Shown here: positions 27,883 to 37,445 of the stretch, piece by piece
How positions within the stretch are numbered: position 1 is the stretch's first letter
Layout: the number at the start of each line of letters is the position of its first letter
Assembly (NCBI RefSeq): GCF_900115105.1
Contig: NZ_FOYP01000002.1
Span: forward strand, 124,001 to 188,000
Direction: 5' to 3'
DNA length: 64,000 nt
Source of the DNA: Yoonia tamlensis
GTDB taxonomy: Bacteria; Pseudomonadota; Alphaproteobacteria; Rhodobacterales; Rhodobacteraceae
Made by a program: the position numbers and the translations under genes
The notes under the pieces: model-generated
What the model saw: the letters and a program-made list of their open reading frames with translations, nothing else
What the model was told of the DNA's origin: nothing
The model's database searches: none

Positions 27883-29319
27883 CTAATAGGACATATAGAC
27901 AGTACGTTTTTGCATATAGCCTTCGAACCCGTGAATCCCGTCTTCGCCGCCCAGACCGCTTAGCTTGTGGCCGTTGTGATAGCCGTTCACCAGCCCCGTG
28001 ATGCCAGAGTTCAAAAAGATCGTGCCGGTTTCCAGACGTTTGATCGCATCCATGTAGATTGACGGGTTTTGCGTCCACAAATAGGCAGACAGCCCGTCAG
28101 GGCGCGCATTGGCGATGCGCAGGGCGTCTTCATAGTCTTTGACCCGCACGATCGGCAGGACGGGGCCAAAGATTTCTTCGACAACGGCGGCGGTTTCAGC
28201 GGTTGCATCCACAAGAACGGTGGGTTCGTACCAGTTGCCCGTGGCAAAGGCCGCCCCGTCGGGACGTTTGCCGCCCGCCGCGATTTTTGCGCCACCCGCG
28301 ACGGAATCCGCAACGATCTTTTCGACCCGCGCCAAGGCGTCGGGGGTTGTGATCGGGCCCATACCGCCGTTGGTCTTGGGGTCACCAACTTTGACGGATT
28401 TTACCTTTTCCAGCAGTTTGGCGGTAAATGCATCGGCAACGGATTCTTCGACCAACACGGCTTCGTTGCAGATACACACCTGCCCCGCATTGGCGAAACG
28501 CGCAACAACCGCGGCTTCGGCAGCGGCGTCGATATCAGCGTCTTTGAGAACAATAAACGGGGCAGAGCCGCCCAATTCCAATGACAGTGCGGTCAGGTTC
28601 TTGGCGGCCGCTTCCATGATCATCTGCCCTGCACGGATTGATCCGGTCAGGGTGATCATGCGCACCGTGGGGCTTTCGACCAGCGGCGCGCCGACATCCT
28701 TGCCGGTGCCAGTGACCATATTGATCACCCCCGCAGGCAGGCCCGCGTCCTTGCAGATTTTGCAAAACACCGAAGCCGTGACAGGTGTGGCCTCGTGGGG
28801 TTTGATGATCATTGTGTTGCCCGCCACCAGCGCCGGCCCTGCCTTGCGGCCGATCAACGCCAGCGGATAGTTATAAGCACAAAGGCCCAAGGTAACGCCG
28901 TAAGGCACACGGTAGATATAAAGCTGTTCGTTGGGCCGGTCAGACGGCAGGATTTCACCTTGGATACGGCGCGCGGATTCGGCTGCATAGGTCATATAGC
29001 GGATGGTGTCGGTGACCTCGCCTGCAGCTTCGGCGCGGCTTTTGCCCTGCTCCATCACCAACAGTTCTTCGAGCAGATCGCGTTCGCGTTCAATGCCGTC
29101 GGCGATCTTGTAGATATAGTCCGCACGGGTCTGCGGCGGCAGCATTTGCCAGTCTTTTTGCGCGCGCGCGGATGTTGCAATGGCGCGGGCAACATCATTG
29201 GGGGTGCAGGCCGGAACATGGGCCCAGACGGCCCCTGTTGCGGGGTCGAAAACATCCATACGCGCGCCGTCAGAGGCATCAACAAATGTGTTATCAATGA
29301 AGGCTTGGTAATAGGTCAT
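27883..29319 (-). CDS. Aldehyde dehydrogenase, lactaldehyde/3,6-anhydro-L-galactose type
   Basis: A 478-aa ALDH. General base Glu in [12 protein letters not shown], catalytic Cys in [13 protein letters not shown]. The C-terminus [22 protein letters not shown] matches the AldA group, which includes the 3,6-anhydro-L-galactose dehydrogenase of agarolytic vibrios as I recall it. As last gene of a sugar ABC importer operon sharing operators with the cycloisomerase operon, it is the likely first enzyme: anhydrogalactose to anhydrogalactonate. The ATG at 29319 follows AAGGACC; a longer frame to 29394 overlaps the ATPase gene. L-lactaldehyde dehydrogenase is the alternative. Confidence 0.88.
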   Translation of the reverse strand: MTYYQAFIDNTFVDASDGARMDVFDPATGAVWAHVPACTPNDVARAIATSARAQKDWQMLPPQTRADYIYKIADGIERERDLLEELLVMEQGKSRAEAAGEVTDTIRYMTYAAESARRIQGEILPSDRPNEQLYIYRVPYGVTLGLCAYNYPLALIGRKAGPALVAGNTMIIKPHEATPVTASVFCKICKDAGLPAGVINMVTGTGKDVGAPLVESPTVRMITLTGSIRAGQMIMEAAAKNLTALSLELGGSAPFIVLKDADIDAAAEAAVVARFANAGQVCICNEAVLVEESVADAFTAKLLEKVKSVKVGDPKTNGGMGPITTPDALARVEKIVADSVAGGAKIAAGGKRPDGAAFATGNWYEPTVLVDATAETAAVVEEIFGPVLPIVRVKDYEDALRIANARPDGLSAYLWTQNPSIYMDAIKRLETGTIFLNSGITGLVNGYHNGHKLSGLGGEDGIHGFEGYMQKRTVYMSY

Positions 29320-29329
29320 TTTGGTCCTT

Positions 29330-30844
29330 TCAGGCGTGCGCCGCGGCGGGCAGGTTTGCGCCCGCCATATCCGCAAGCATCTTGTCTTTATCAAAATCGG
29401 GGTGGCTATAGCTGGCGACGGATCGACCCTGATACAGCGTAATCACGCGATCAGCGAGCATGATCACCTCGTCGATTTCATAGCTAAGGATCAGGACGCC
29501 AACGCCGCGCGTGGCAAGCTCTTCGATAATCCGATAGATATCTGCCTTGGCATGCACATCAATGCCGCGCGTCGGTTCAAGCAAGATCAGCAGCTCGAGA
29601 TCCTCGTCCAGCCAGCGCGAGAAACATATCTTTTGCTTGTTGCCGCCCGACAGAAACCGGATTTCCTGATCCGGCGATGACGTTTTGGTCGAGGTTTCGC
29701 GGATCGCTTTTGCAACAACGGCTTCGACCTTGGCGGCATTGATCAATCCGCCGCGCGTGGCCTTTTCCAAAAACGGCAGGGCAATATTGTCGCGCACGGA
29801 CAGGGCGGCCATGATCCCGTTTTTATCGCGGTTTTCGGTGACCATGCCCATGCCATCGCGCACAGCAGCCGCAGGCCCGCGACCGGGTCGCAAGGTAGTG
29901 CCACGATAGGAAATTGTGCCCTCATAGCCCGATGTCAGCCCGAAAATCGCCTTGGCCAGTTCCGGCGCGCCGCAACCGCGCAGGCCCGTAAGCACCAGAA
30001 TTTCACCACGGCGCAGATCAAACGAAACATCCTGATAGGCATGCGCATGCGTCAGGCCGCGCACGTCAAGCAGCACATCGTCGCTGATTGTCTTTACCGG
30101 CTTTACGAAGTCGTCCAGCTCTGTGCCGGTCATGGTTTTGATCACGGCGGCTTCGGTGGTGTTTGATGTGCGCTCGGACAGCACAATCTTACCATCGCGC
30201 ATCACGGTCACCTGTTCGGCAATACCGAATATCTCGGGCATGTGGTGCGAGATATAGATAATCGCAACGCCTTCGGCTTTCATCCGCCGGATAAACCCGA
30301 ACAGGCGTTCTTTGTCTTCTTCGGACAGCGCGGATGTCGGCTCGTCCATGACAATCAGCCAGCTGTCGGACATCAGCGCGCGGATAATTTCGACGATCTG
30401 CTTTTCGCCCGAATTTAGATCGCGCACGGGGCTTGCGGGGTCCAGATCCAACCCGAAACGGTCCAGCTGCGCCCTGACCCTGCGCGCCATTTCGCGTTTG
30501 TTCAAAAACGGTGTGCCGCCGATAAACAGCTCGCGCCCCAAAAATATATTGTCCGCCACGGTCAATTCGTTGATCAGCGAATATTCCTGATGGATCATCG
30601 CAACGCCGTGCTTTGTCGCATCTACGGGGGCCGCGATTTCGATCGGTTGCCCGTTGAGTTCAATCACGCCCTGATCGCGCTGGATCACGCCGCCCAGGAC
30701 TTTCATCAATGTTGATTTGCCAGCCCCGTTCAGTCCGACAAGCGCGTGGACCTCGCCTGCGACACTGGAAAAATCAACATTATCAAGCGCGCGGGTCGCG
30801 AAAAAGCTTTTGCCGATCCCCTTCATGTCAATGCGGTTGTTCAT
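29330..30844 (-). CDS. Ribose-type sugar ABC transporter, double ATPase (RbsA/XylG type), system 1
   Basis: A 504-aa protein with two nucleotide-binding domains. The first has Walker [10 protein letters not shown] and Walker [13 protein letters not shown]. The second has the degenerate Walker A ([14 protein letters not shown]) usual in this family and signature [14 protein letters not shown]. It overlaps the upstream permease gene by 4 nt. It energises the importer encoded with it between 30841 and 33936. Confidence 0.94.
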   Translation of the reverse strand: MNNRIDMKGIGKSFFATRALDNVDFSSVAGEVHALVGLNGAGKSTLMKVLGGVIQRDQGVIELNGQPIEIAAPVDATKHGVAMIHQEYSLINELTVADNIFLGRELFIGGTPFLNKREMARRVRAQLDRFGLDLDPASPVRDLNSGEKQIVEIIRALMSDSWLIVMDEPTSALSEEDKERLFGFIRRMKAEGVAIIYISHHMPEIFGIAEQVTVMRDGKIVLSERTSNTTEAAVIKTMTGTELDDFVKPVKTISDDVLLDVRGLTHAHAYQDVSFDLRRGEILVLTGLRGCGAPELAKAIFGLTSGYEGTISYRGTTLRPGRGPAAAVRDGMGMVTENRDKNGIMAALSVRDNIALPFLEKATRGGLINAAKVEAVVAKAIRETSTKTSSPDQEIRFLSGGNKQKICFSRWLDEDLELLILLEPTRGIDVHAKADIYRIIEELATRGVGVLILSYEIDEVIMLADRVITLYQGRSVASYSHPDFDKDKMLADMAGANLPAAAHA

Positions 30845-31821
30845 GCTGCTTTCCCCCGTTGTGTCCAGCTATCAAGCAAAACAACACCCAAGAGGATCAT
30901 CCCCTTAATCAGGCTTTGCAGATAGGGGTTTGTGCCCGTCAAAACGAGCCCGTTAATAATGATGCCATAGAGCAGCACGCCAAGGATTGTGCCCAGCAGC
31001 CGTCCGCGTCCGCCAAACAATGATGTGCCACCAAGAATGACAGCGGTGATCGCGTCAAATTCCAGATAAAGCCCTGACCAAGGCTGGCCTGACGATACGC
31101 GCCCGACCGTCACAATCGCCGAAAGCCCCGCAAGCGCGCCGGACAGGGCGTAAATCCAAACAACCGACCGTTCGGGCCTGCGCCCCAGAACAAAGGCCGT
31201 GTTGAAATTGGCGCCCGCCGCATAGACATTGCGCCCGAACGGTGTGCGGTACAAAAGCACCGAAAGCGCCACAAAAACGCAGAATACAAACGGGATGACC
31301 ACTGGAATATTGCCCCAGCTCGTCCCGCCGAGCCACAAGAATGTCGGATCTGACACGTTGATCGACGTGGCATCATAGATCACCAGCGCAAGCCCGCGTG
31401 CGAGCGCGAATGTGGCCAAGGTCACCATAAAGGCCGATAGTTTGAGCCTGCCAATAAAAATCCCGTTGATCGTGCCGATCGCCATGCCCGCAAGGATCGC
31501 CGTAAGAAAACCAAGCGGTGCGCTGCCGGTGGTGGTCAACGTGATCACCCCGACACCGCCTGCAAAGGCGACATTGGACCCCACGCTCAGATCGATACCG
31601 CCCGTCAGCATGACAAAGGTCATCCCCATCGACACCAAAAACAGCACCGCAATAGAGCGGAGCAGAATGCCGATATTCACCAGTGAATAGAAATTTTCGT
31701 TGGCAAGGCTAAAGCCCACCGATGCAAGAACGATCAGCCCGGCCAAAACAAGATAGCGCAGCGTAAGGCCGCTGATTGCTGCTTTGGCTGCTGTCGGATT
31801 GACGGTTACAGTGCTTGTCAT
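30841..31821 (-). CDS. Ribose-type sugar ABC transporter, permease B, system 1
   Basis: A 326-aa RbsC/XylH-type permease with about eight to ten hydrophobic segments. VMLTGGIDLSVGSNVAFAGG and AVILGGTSLFGGRGRLLGTILG are the two conserved family segments. The ATG at 31821 follows AAGGG; an upstream in-frame start has no clear ribosome site. The operon has a second permease upstream of the binding protein, implying a heterodimeric channel. Confidence 0.92.
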   Translation of the reverse strand: MTSTVTVNPTAAKAAISGLTLRYLVLAGLIVLASVGFSLANENFYSLVNIGILLRSIAVLFLVSMGMTFVMLTGGIDLSVGSNVAFAGGVGVITLTTTGSAPLGFLTAILAGMAIGTINGIFIGRLKLSAFMVTLATFALARGLALVIYDATSINVSDPTFLWLGGTSWGNIPVVIPFVFCVFVALSVLLYRTPFGRNVYAAGANFNTAFVLGRRPERSVVWIYALSGALAGLSAIVTVGRVSSGQPWSGLYLEFDAITAVILGGTSLFGGRGRLLGTILGVLLYGIIINGLVLTGTNPYLQSLIKGMILLGVVLLDSWTQRGKAA

Positions 31822-31880
31822 GAAACGAACCCTTATCAAATGTGCCGCCGGTACGGGAGAATACCGGCGGCGGTGCCGGT

Positions 31881-32915
31881 TTACTGAACTGAATCAGGAC
31901 CGAATTCGAGGTAGCCGTTAGCGGCCACATCAAGCGCCTGATCGACATAGTAAACGGTCACATCTGCGGGGAAGCCGTTTTCAAGTGCCTTGGCGTGGTT
32001 TGCTTCGGTCAGGACCAGCGGCGTGAAGAAGTCGTAGACTTTATCAAGCTCTTCGCCCTGATGAATGCGGTAGGCCATCTGCACAAAGTTCCAGCCTTCG
32101 CGGGTGCCGGACAACAAAATGTCTGCCATTACCTGGCCGCCTTCCATCTGCTGCATGATCGGAATGTCGCCGTCATAGCCATAGAACTGGATGTCGGTGT
32201 TGCCAGAGTTCGCAGCAATCGCAATGGACGGGTACATGTAACCATCGGTCACGCCCGAAATCGCGTCCAGATCAGGGAATTGGGTCAGCCAGTTTTCGGC
32301 CAGTGTCTGCGCCTTAACAGTGTCCCAATCGGCGGGCTGTTCGGCGACGACGTTCACGTTTTCACAGGCAGAGATGCCTTCAAGAATACCGGCATGACGT
32401 GCTTCGCCTGACGGGTTGCCCGCTTGGCCCAGCATGATCGCCACTTCAAACGGCTCTCCGCCGGACAATGCGCACATTGCCAAACCTTGGTTGCGACCAT
32501 TCGCAATGTCACCAAGCGTAAAGCTGTAATCAGCGCTATCCATTGGCGAATGCACCGCAATCCATGTGATGCCGGCGGCTTGGGCCTGCGCGACAAGCGG
32601 TTCAAACGCGTCAACGTTGATCGCGTTCACAAACATCACGTCCGGGCCTTCGTTGATCGTAACTTCTGTTTGTTGGATCATCTTTTCAAGGCTGCCTTCG
32701 GCGGACAACCAGCGACCGGTGATGGCGATATCGGGAAAGGCTTCGTCGTAGGCTGCGATGGCATCTTCAAAGCCGGACAGCCATGCCACGTGGTATGGTG
32801 CGACGTGGCCGTCGTTGATGAAAACGATGTCAAGCGCGTCATCTTGTGCCAGCGCGCCGCTTCCCATTGCTGCGCCAAGAACAAGCCCGAGTGCTGTTGT
32901 AGATTTCAGTGTCAT
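31881..32915 (-). CDS. Ribose-type sugar ABC transporter, periplasmic binding protein, system 1
   Basis: A 344-aa type I periplasmic binding protein. Signal peptide MTLKSTTALGLVLGAAMGSGALAQ precedes DDALDIVFINDGHVAPYHVAWLSGF. The pair INEGPDVMFVNAINVDAFEPLVAQAQAAGI is the usual sugar-binding fold segment. GGAGG lies eight bases before the ATG at 32915. It lies between the two permease genes. Ligand unknown; an anhydro-sugar is suggested by the linked enzymes and shared operators. Confidence 0.92.
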   Translation of the reverse strand: MTLKSTTALGLVLGAAMGSGALAQDDALDIVFINDGHVAPYHVAWLSGFEDAIAAYDEAFPDIAITGRWLSAEGSLEKMIQQTEVTINEGPDVMFVNAINVDAFEPLVAQAQAAGITWIAVHSPMDSADYSFTLGDIANGRNQGLAMCALSGGEPFEVAIMLGQAGNPSGEARHAGILEGISACENVNVVAEQPADWDTVKAQTLAENWLTQFPDLDAISGVTDGYMYPSIAIAANSGNTDIQFYGYDGDIPIMQQMEGGQVMADILLSGTREGWNFVQMAYRIHQGEELDKVYDFFTPLVLTEANHAKALENGFPADVTVYYVDQALDVAANGYLEFGPDSVQ

Positions 32916-32982
32916 TGGTTCTATCCTCCATTTTTGAACCGTTTTGGCCAATGCAGGCCTGCCGTATGTTCCTTGGCGCGGA

Positions 32983-33936
32983 TTAATGCGCTTCGGATTG
33001 TTTTGATTGCCAAAGCAACCAGTTCACCCCCAAGGCCGCCAGAATGACGACCCCCTTGAAAACCTGATGCCAGACGTCCTCTACGTTCAGCAGGTTCAAG
33101 GCGTTGTTCACGATGCCGATGAATGCAATTCCCCACAGGGCGCCGCCAATGGTGCCGCGCCCGCCCTGGATCAGTGTGCCGCCGATAATGATTGCCGCGA
33201 TGGCATCAAGAAGCAGGCCGTTGCCATCCAGCCCCGGCTGCACAAACCCCATGCGCGTTGACAGCATGATCCCTGCAAAACCGCTGCATAGGCCCGAAAA
33301 CATGAAAATCCCGATCTTGACGCGATCAACGTTGATGCCTGCCAGCTTGGCGTTTTCTTCGCTGTTGCCGATCGCAATGATCGCGGCCCCGATGCGGGTG
33401 TGGTTGTAAACGACATAGGCCGCCGCACACAGTCCGATCAAAAACAGGAACGACAGGTAGATACCAAAGATCTTTTGCGATCCGGCAAACTGAAAAAACC
33501 CGCCCATCAGGAAAATCTGCTGGCCGCGCGGGATAACCAGACCGGACAGGCCCTGCGCCATGAACAGCGCCGAAAGGGTGACGATAAATGCGGGCAGTTT
33601 CAATTTGGCGACAAGAACGCCGATCAGCCCGCCCATTGTCAGTGAAGCGACAACCACTGCCAGCAGCCCAATACCAACACCGCCCGTCAGCCCAAAGAAC
33701 ACGCCCAGAAGCACCGCAAAAAACACGGAAGCCATGCCCATGGACAAATCAATGTTTCCGGACACGATCACAAAGAACTGCCCCAGCGCAATCAAACCGA
33801 TCGGCACAATCTGACGCGAAATCGCGGACATGTTGTCCACGCTCAGGAACCGCGGGCTAATCAGAAAGAAGATCACACAGCAGACAAGCGTCACGACAAT
33901 GATGTTGCGCTCGCGCAGTATCTTTCCAATGTTCAT
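32983..33936 (-). CDS. Ribose-type sugar ABC transporter, permease A, system 1
   Basis: A 317-aa RbsC-type membrane protein with VIVSGNIDLSMGMASVFFAVL and AIIIGGTLIQGGRGTIGGALWG. First gene of a five-gene operon (permease A, binding protein, permease B, ATPase, ALDH). GAGGGGAAG precedes the ATG, and the perfect operator palindrome begins 15 bp upstream of the start, so the leader is very short. Confidence 0.92.
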   Translation of the reverse strand: MNIGKILRERNIIVVTLVCCVIFFLISPRFLSVDNMSAISRQIVPIGLIALGQFFVIVSGNIDLSMGMASVFFAVLLGVFFGLTGGVGIGLLAVVVASLTMGGLIGVLVAKLKLPAFIVTLSALFMAQGLSGLVIPRGQQIFLMGGFFQFAGSQKIFGIYLSFLFLIGLCAAAYVVYNHTRIGAAIIAIGNSEENAKLAGINVDRVKIGIFMFSGLCSGFAGIMLSTRMGFVQPGLDGNGLLLDAIAAIIIGGTLIQGGRGTIGGALWGIAFIGIVNNALNLLNVEDVWHQVFKGVVILAALGVNWLLWQSKQSEAH

Positions 33937-33950
33937 CTTGCTTCCCCTCT

Positions 33951-33965
33951 TTTGGTCCGACCAAA
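33951..33965. promoter_or_regulatory. GntR operator O1, ABC system 1
   Basis: TTTGGTCCGACCAAA, a perfect 7-bp palindrome around one base. The 28 bp from 33951 match the copy before ABC system 2 (47324) at about 26 positions. A minus-strand TTGACG lies at 33997-34002. Confidence 0.8.
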
Positions 33966-34024
33966 CAAGTCATTTGTGACCTGAAACGTAGATATTCGTC
34001 AAGTGTTAATAAGTGGTCCGGTGT

Positions 34025-34039
34025 TTTAGTCGGACGAAA
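34025..34039. promoter_or_regulatory. GntR operator O2, ABC system 1
   Basis: TTTAGTCGGACGAAA, an imperfect copy 74 bp from O1 and upstream of the -35 box, one base outside the stop codon of the GMC oxidoreductase gene. Confidence 0.6.
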
Positions 34040-34040
34040 A

Positions 34041-35657
34041 TTATAGCCGCCCCAAGACAAGATCGGCACAGCGGTCGCCCAGAACCATCGCCGGTGCATT
34101 GGTATTTCCTGCTGGAATTTCAGGCACTGCGGACATATCGCACACGCGCAGCCTCTCAATTCCGCGCACCCGCATGCGTGCATCCAGAACGGCCATTGCA
34201 TCGCCGTCCGCCCCCATGCGCGCGGTGCCAACAGGGTGATAATTTGTTTTCACAACCTTGCGGCAATGGGCGGCCAAGCCCGCATCGGACATATCAAGCG
34301 GCGCGACGATCTCTTTGATTCGGCCCGCCAGAGGCGCGGTGTCCATCGTTTCGCGAAAGTACCGCAAGCCCGCAATCATCGCGTCCATATCCGCCTTCTC
34401 CTTTAGGAAGTTCGGCGAAATACGCGGCATCGCCGCAGGATCAGCAGAAGCCAGACGCACCTCGCCTGTCGATTCCGGTTTGAGCAAAACCATCTGGATC
34501 GACATGCCATGACCGTTTCCGATCCGCTTGAGCCAAGCATCATCAAGATACATAACAGGGATACAATATGCCTCGTGGGTGGGCGGCGCATCGGGGTCTG
34601 TCGGGTTAACAAAACACGCGGCTTCCAATCCGGTCGTAGTAATACGGCCGCGCCCGAAAAGTTTGAATTCAAGCCCGTTGCGCAGCATGTTCAGCCCGCG
34701 ATCCTGCCCGTAATACCCGTAAGGACCGTTGGCGCGGGCCACGACCGACACGTCGGGGTGATCTTTCAGATTTTGCCCGACGCCTTGCAGGTCTTCGATG
34801 GTCTTGATCCCGTGTTCTGCAAGATGGTCCGCCGGACCCAGCCCCGAAAGCATCAGCAACTTGGGCGTGACAAATGCGCCGGCGGACAGGATCACTTCGC
34901 CTGATGTACGCACCTCGTGCACACCGGATTTATCGCGGTAAACAACGCCAACAGCGCGGCCTTTTTCAATGATGATCCGTTCGGCCTGCGCGCGCAGGCG
35001 GATGGTCAGGTTCGGATTGTTCTTGAGCGGGTCCAGAAACGCATAGGCCGCAGACACCCGCTGCCCCTTGTCATAGGTGAATTGGAAATACCCGACACCA
35101 CGTTGCGACCTGCCGTTAAAATCGGGGTTGAACGGTTCGCCCTGTGCCTGCAATGCCTGCACAAACCAGCGCGACATATCGTCAATGTGACCGGGGTCAG
35201 AAACAACAAGCTTGCCCTCTGCGCCATGCAATTCATTGTTGAATTTCTTGTTTCTTTCCAGCCGTTTAAAGTGCGGCAGCACATCATCCCAACCCCAACC
35301 GATGGCGTCGTTATTGCCGCGCAGCACATCGTTCCAGCCGTCGTAATCAGATGGGCGGCCACGTACATAGGCCTGCCCGTTCACGCTTGACCCGCCGCCC
35401 AGCACATTGCCTTGCGGAATTTCAGCGCGGCGCCCGTCCAGATGGGCTTGGGGTTCGGACACATGGGTTTTGAAATATTTGGACCCGTTTTTAAGCAACT
35501 TGAAAACACCGGGCGGCATATCAAGCAGCGGGTGGCGGTGGTGGTGACCGGCCTCAAGCAACAAAATCCGCCCGCCGCCGTCCTCTACCAAACGCGATGT
35601 TACAACGCTTCCGGCGGAACCGCCGCCAATGACGATATGATCAAAAGTTTCGCTCAT
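34041..35657 (-). CDS. GMC-family FAD oxidoreductase (choline dehydrogenase-like)
   Basis: A 538-aa flavoprotein. FDHIVIGGGSAGSVVTSRL is the FAD-binding motif, GNVLGGGSSVNGQAYVRG is GMC signature 1, and NYHPVGTARMG holds the active-site His. The family oxidises alcohols, polyols or sugars, often feeding electrons to the respiratory chain. No signal peptide is seen. It is last in a four-gene operon with IdnD-like and gluconate 5-dehydrogenase-like enzymes, so a polyol or sugar acid is more likely than choline. GGAG precedes the ATG at 35657. Confidence 0.9.
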   Translation of the reverse strand: MSETFDHIVIGGGSAGSVVTSRLVEDGGGRILLLEAGHHHRHPLLDMPPGVFKLLKNGSKYFKTHVSEPQAHLDGRRAEIPQGNVLGGGSSVNGQAYVRGRPSDYDGWNDVLRGNNDAIGWGWDDVLPHFKRLERNKKFNNELHGAEGKLVVSDPGHIDDMSRWFVQALQAQGEPFNPDFNGRSQRGVGYFQFTYDKGQRVSAAYAFLDPLKNNPNLTIRLRAQAERIIIEKGRAVGVVYRDKSGVHEVRTSGEVILSAGAFVTPKLLMLSGLGPADHLAEHGIKTIEDLQGVGQNLKDHPDVSVVARANGPYGYYGQDRGLNMLRNGLEFKLFGRGRITTTGLEAACFVNPTDPDAPPTHEAYCIPVMYLDDAWLKRIGNGHGMSIQMVLLKPESTGEVRLASADPAAMPRISPNFLKEKADMDAMIAGLRYFRETMDTAPLAGRIKEIVAPLDMSDAGLAAHCRKVVKTNYHPVGTARMGADGDAMAVLDARMRVRGIERLRVCDMSAVPEIPAGNTNAPAMVLGDRCADLVLGRL

Positions 35658-35694
35658 CTTTACGCTCCTGTTCCGGTCTGCGTGGTAAAAACTG

Positions 35695-36723
35695 TCAGGT
35701 CTCGCTTGCCAAAATGATGATTTTTCCAAAGGCCGCACCGCTGGCCATCAACTCCAGCGCGTCGCCCACCTGCCCAAGCGGGAACGCCTGCGCGGTCAGC
35801 ACATCAAAATCGACGCTGCCTGCTTCGATCAGCTGCACGGCTTCTTCGAATTCGCGGTTGAACTGGAACGATCCGGAAACCTCGATTTCCTTGAGCATGA
35901 TCAGGTTCAGGTTCACCTTGGCTTCGCGCAACTGGATATTGCTCAGGATCGACACGCGCCCCTTTTGGCGCACGGCCTTTAGTGCTGTGTTGAACGCGGG
36001 GATTGCGCCGCTTGCCTCGACGACCACGTCGAATTTACGGTCAAGGTCAGCCTCGTCAAATTCGCCGATGACCAATCCGTGATGCGCGCCGGCCTTGCGG
36101 GCAACATCCACGGCGCCTGTGCGCAAATCTATCGCAGTGACGTCTGCGCCGCGCGCAACCGCGCCCGCAATGGCCAAAAGCCCCATCGGGCCGCAGCCCG
36201 TCACCAGAACTTTGTGACCTTTGGAAACCCCGCCCTTGTTCAACGCATGCAAGGCGCAGGCCATCGGTTCTGCAAAGGTCAGATGCCGCGGGTCGACGTG
36301 CCGCGCGACCGGACGGCAACAGCGCGTAGGGTGGTCGATCACATCGCGGAAAAAACCGTCAAGATGCGGCACCGTTGTTGCAGAGCCGGGGAATTTCTTG
36401 GCGGTGCAAAGATTTTCTTCGCCGCGCAAACACGGGTCGCATGTCTGGCAGTTCATGATCGGGTTCAGCGCCACCAGCTGCCCGACCGCAAGGTCGCTGC
36501 CATTGGGATCGGTGACATAGGCGCAGGCCTCGTGGCCCAAGGTCACAGGGTTTTGCAGCACAAAGCCGGCGTTGGCGAAATGCGCATAATAGTGCAAATC
36601 CGTGCCACACAGGCTGGCCACGGCAAGCCGCAGACGTGCGTGCCCTGCGGGGACAGGTGTTTGCACAGATTGGCTGGTGGTTTCGATTTCGCGCGCGGCG
36701 GTCAGTTTGGTTTGCATATCCAT
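35695..36723 (-). CDS. Zinc-dependent dehydrogenase, L-idonate 5-dehydrogenase-like
   Basis: A 342-aa medium-chain dehydrogenase. CGTDLHYYAHF with the catalytic Cys, LGHEACAYV with His-Glu, and a structural zinc site C-x2-C-x2-C-x7-C (CQTCDPCLRGEENLC) are visible; GCGPMGLLAIAGA binds NAD(P). The HYY segment after the catalytic Cys is typical of IdnD. Expected reaction: L-idonate to 5-keto-D-gluconate. It is 2 nt from an SDR resembling gluconate 5-dehydrogenase, which would continue to gluconate; the pair mirrors idnD-idnO. A sorbitol-type substrate cannot be excluded. Confidence 0.85.
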   Translation of the reverse strand: MDMQTKLTAAREIETTSQSVQTPVPAGHARLRLAVASLCGTDLHYYAHFANAGFVLQNPVTLGHEACAYVTDPNGSDLAVGQLVALNPIMNCQTCDPCLRGEENLCTAKKFPGSATTVPHLDGFFRDVIDHPTRCCRPVARHVDPRHLTFAEPMACALHALNKGGVSKGHKVLVTGCGPMGLLAIAGAVARGADVTAIDLRTGAVDVARKAGAHHGLVIGEFDEADLDRKFDVVVEASGAIPAFNTALKAVRQKGRVSILSNIQLREAKVNLNLIMLKEIEVSGSFQFNREFEEAVQLIEAGSVDFDVLTAQAFPLGQVGDALELMASGAAFGKIIILASET

Positions 36724-36725
36724 GA

Positions 36726-37442
36726 TCAGAACCCCACCGCATAGCCGCCATCGACAGGCAGGTTGGCGCCATTCACATAGGCGGCCTGATCCGAGGCGAG
36801 ATAATAAACGGTGTTTGCGACATCCTGCGGCGTGCCGAATTTACGCCCCGGAATGCGGCCTTCGATCTTGTCGCGGCGCGCGGGGTCTTTGGCCAGAATT
36901 GCGCGGGTCATATCGGTATCAATAAAGCCGGGGCTGACCGCGTTGCACCGGATCCCGAATTGCGCAGCGTCCACGGCCACCGACCGTGTCAGCCCGACAA
37001 CCGCTGTTTTTGCCGTGACATAGGCCGCCGCAGACGGCAGCCCCATAATGCCCCCCATCGACGCGATATTCACAATCGCGCCGCCGGTGTCACGGTGCAG
37101 GTTCACATAGCGGCCACAGCTGGCAAACATCGCCCGCACATTCACGTCCAGAACCATGTCAAATTCATCGGGTGAAACATCCCAGACGGGTTTTTTCAGA
37201 TGCACGCCCGCGTTATTGACCAATGCGCTGATTGGCCCCGCCTTGGCGTGGATATCCGCCAGATAGGTCGCTTCGCGGTCGGCGGCGATGTCGCAGGCAA
37301 CAAAATGCGCCTGCGGCCCCAGCTGGTCAAAATCCGCGCGGCTGCGCGCAACGATGTAGACCTCGTAACCTGCGGCGATGAAACGCTGGCTCTGGCTTAG
37401 GCCAAGGCCTTTGTTGCCTCCGGTGATGACGGCGACTGGCAT
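36726..37442 (-). CDS. SDR oxidoreductase, gluconate 5-dehydrogenase (IdnO)-like
   Basis: A 238-aa short-chain dehydrogenase. TGGNKGLGLSQSQRF binds the cofactor, NNAGVHLKKPVWD and YVTAKTAVVGL supply the catalytic Asn and Tyr-Lys, and it ends VDGGYAVGF. Three bases separate it from the solute-binding-like gene upstream and two from the IdnD-like gene downstream. It would reduce a 5-keto sugar acid; assignment is by context. Confidence 0.85.
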   Translation of the reverse strand: MPVAVITGGNKGLGLSQSQRFIAAGYEVYIVARSRADFDQLGPQAHFVACDIAADREATYLADIHAKAGPISALVNNAGVHLKKPVWDVSPDEFDMVLDVNVRAMFASCGRYVNLHRDTGGAIVNIASMGGIMGLPSAAAYVTAKTAVVGLTRSVAVDAAQFGIRCNAVSPGFIDTDMTRAILAKDPARRDKIEGRIPGRKFGTPQDVANTVYYLASDQAAYVNGANLPVDGGYAVGF

Positions 37443-37445
37443 TGA

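Noticed and set aside
29320..29332. TTTTGGTCC upstream of the aldehyde dehydrogenase start
   Set aside because: Only the left half of the palindrome is present and it overlaps the ribosome site inside an operon.
34012..34021. GTGGTCCGG between O1 and O2 of ABC system 1
   Set aside because: A single half-site not present at the corresponding place in the other promoters.
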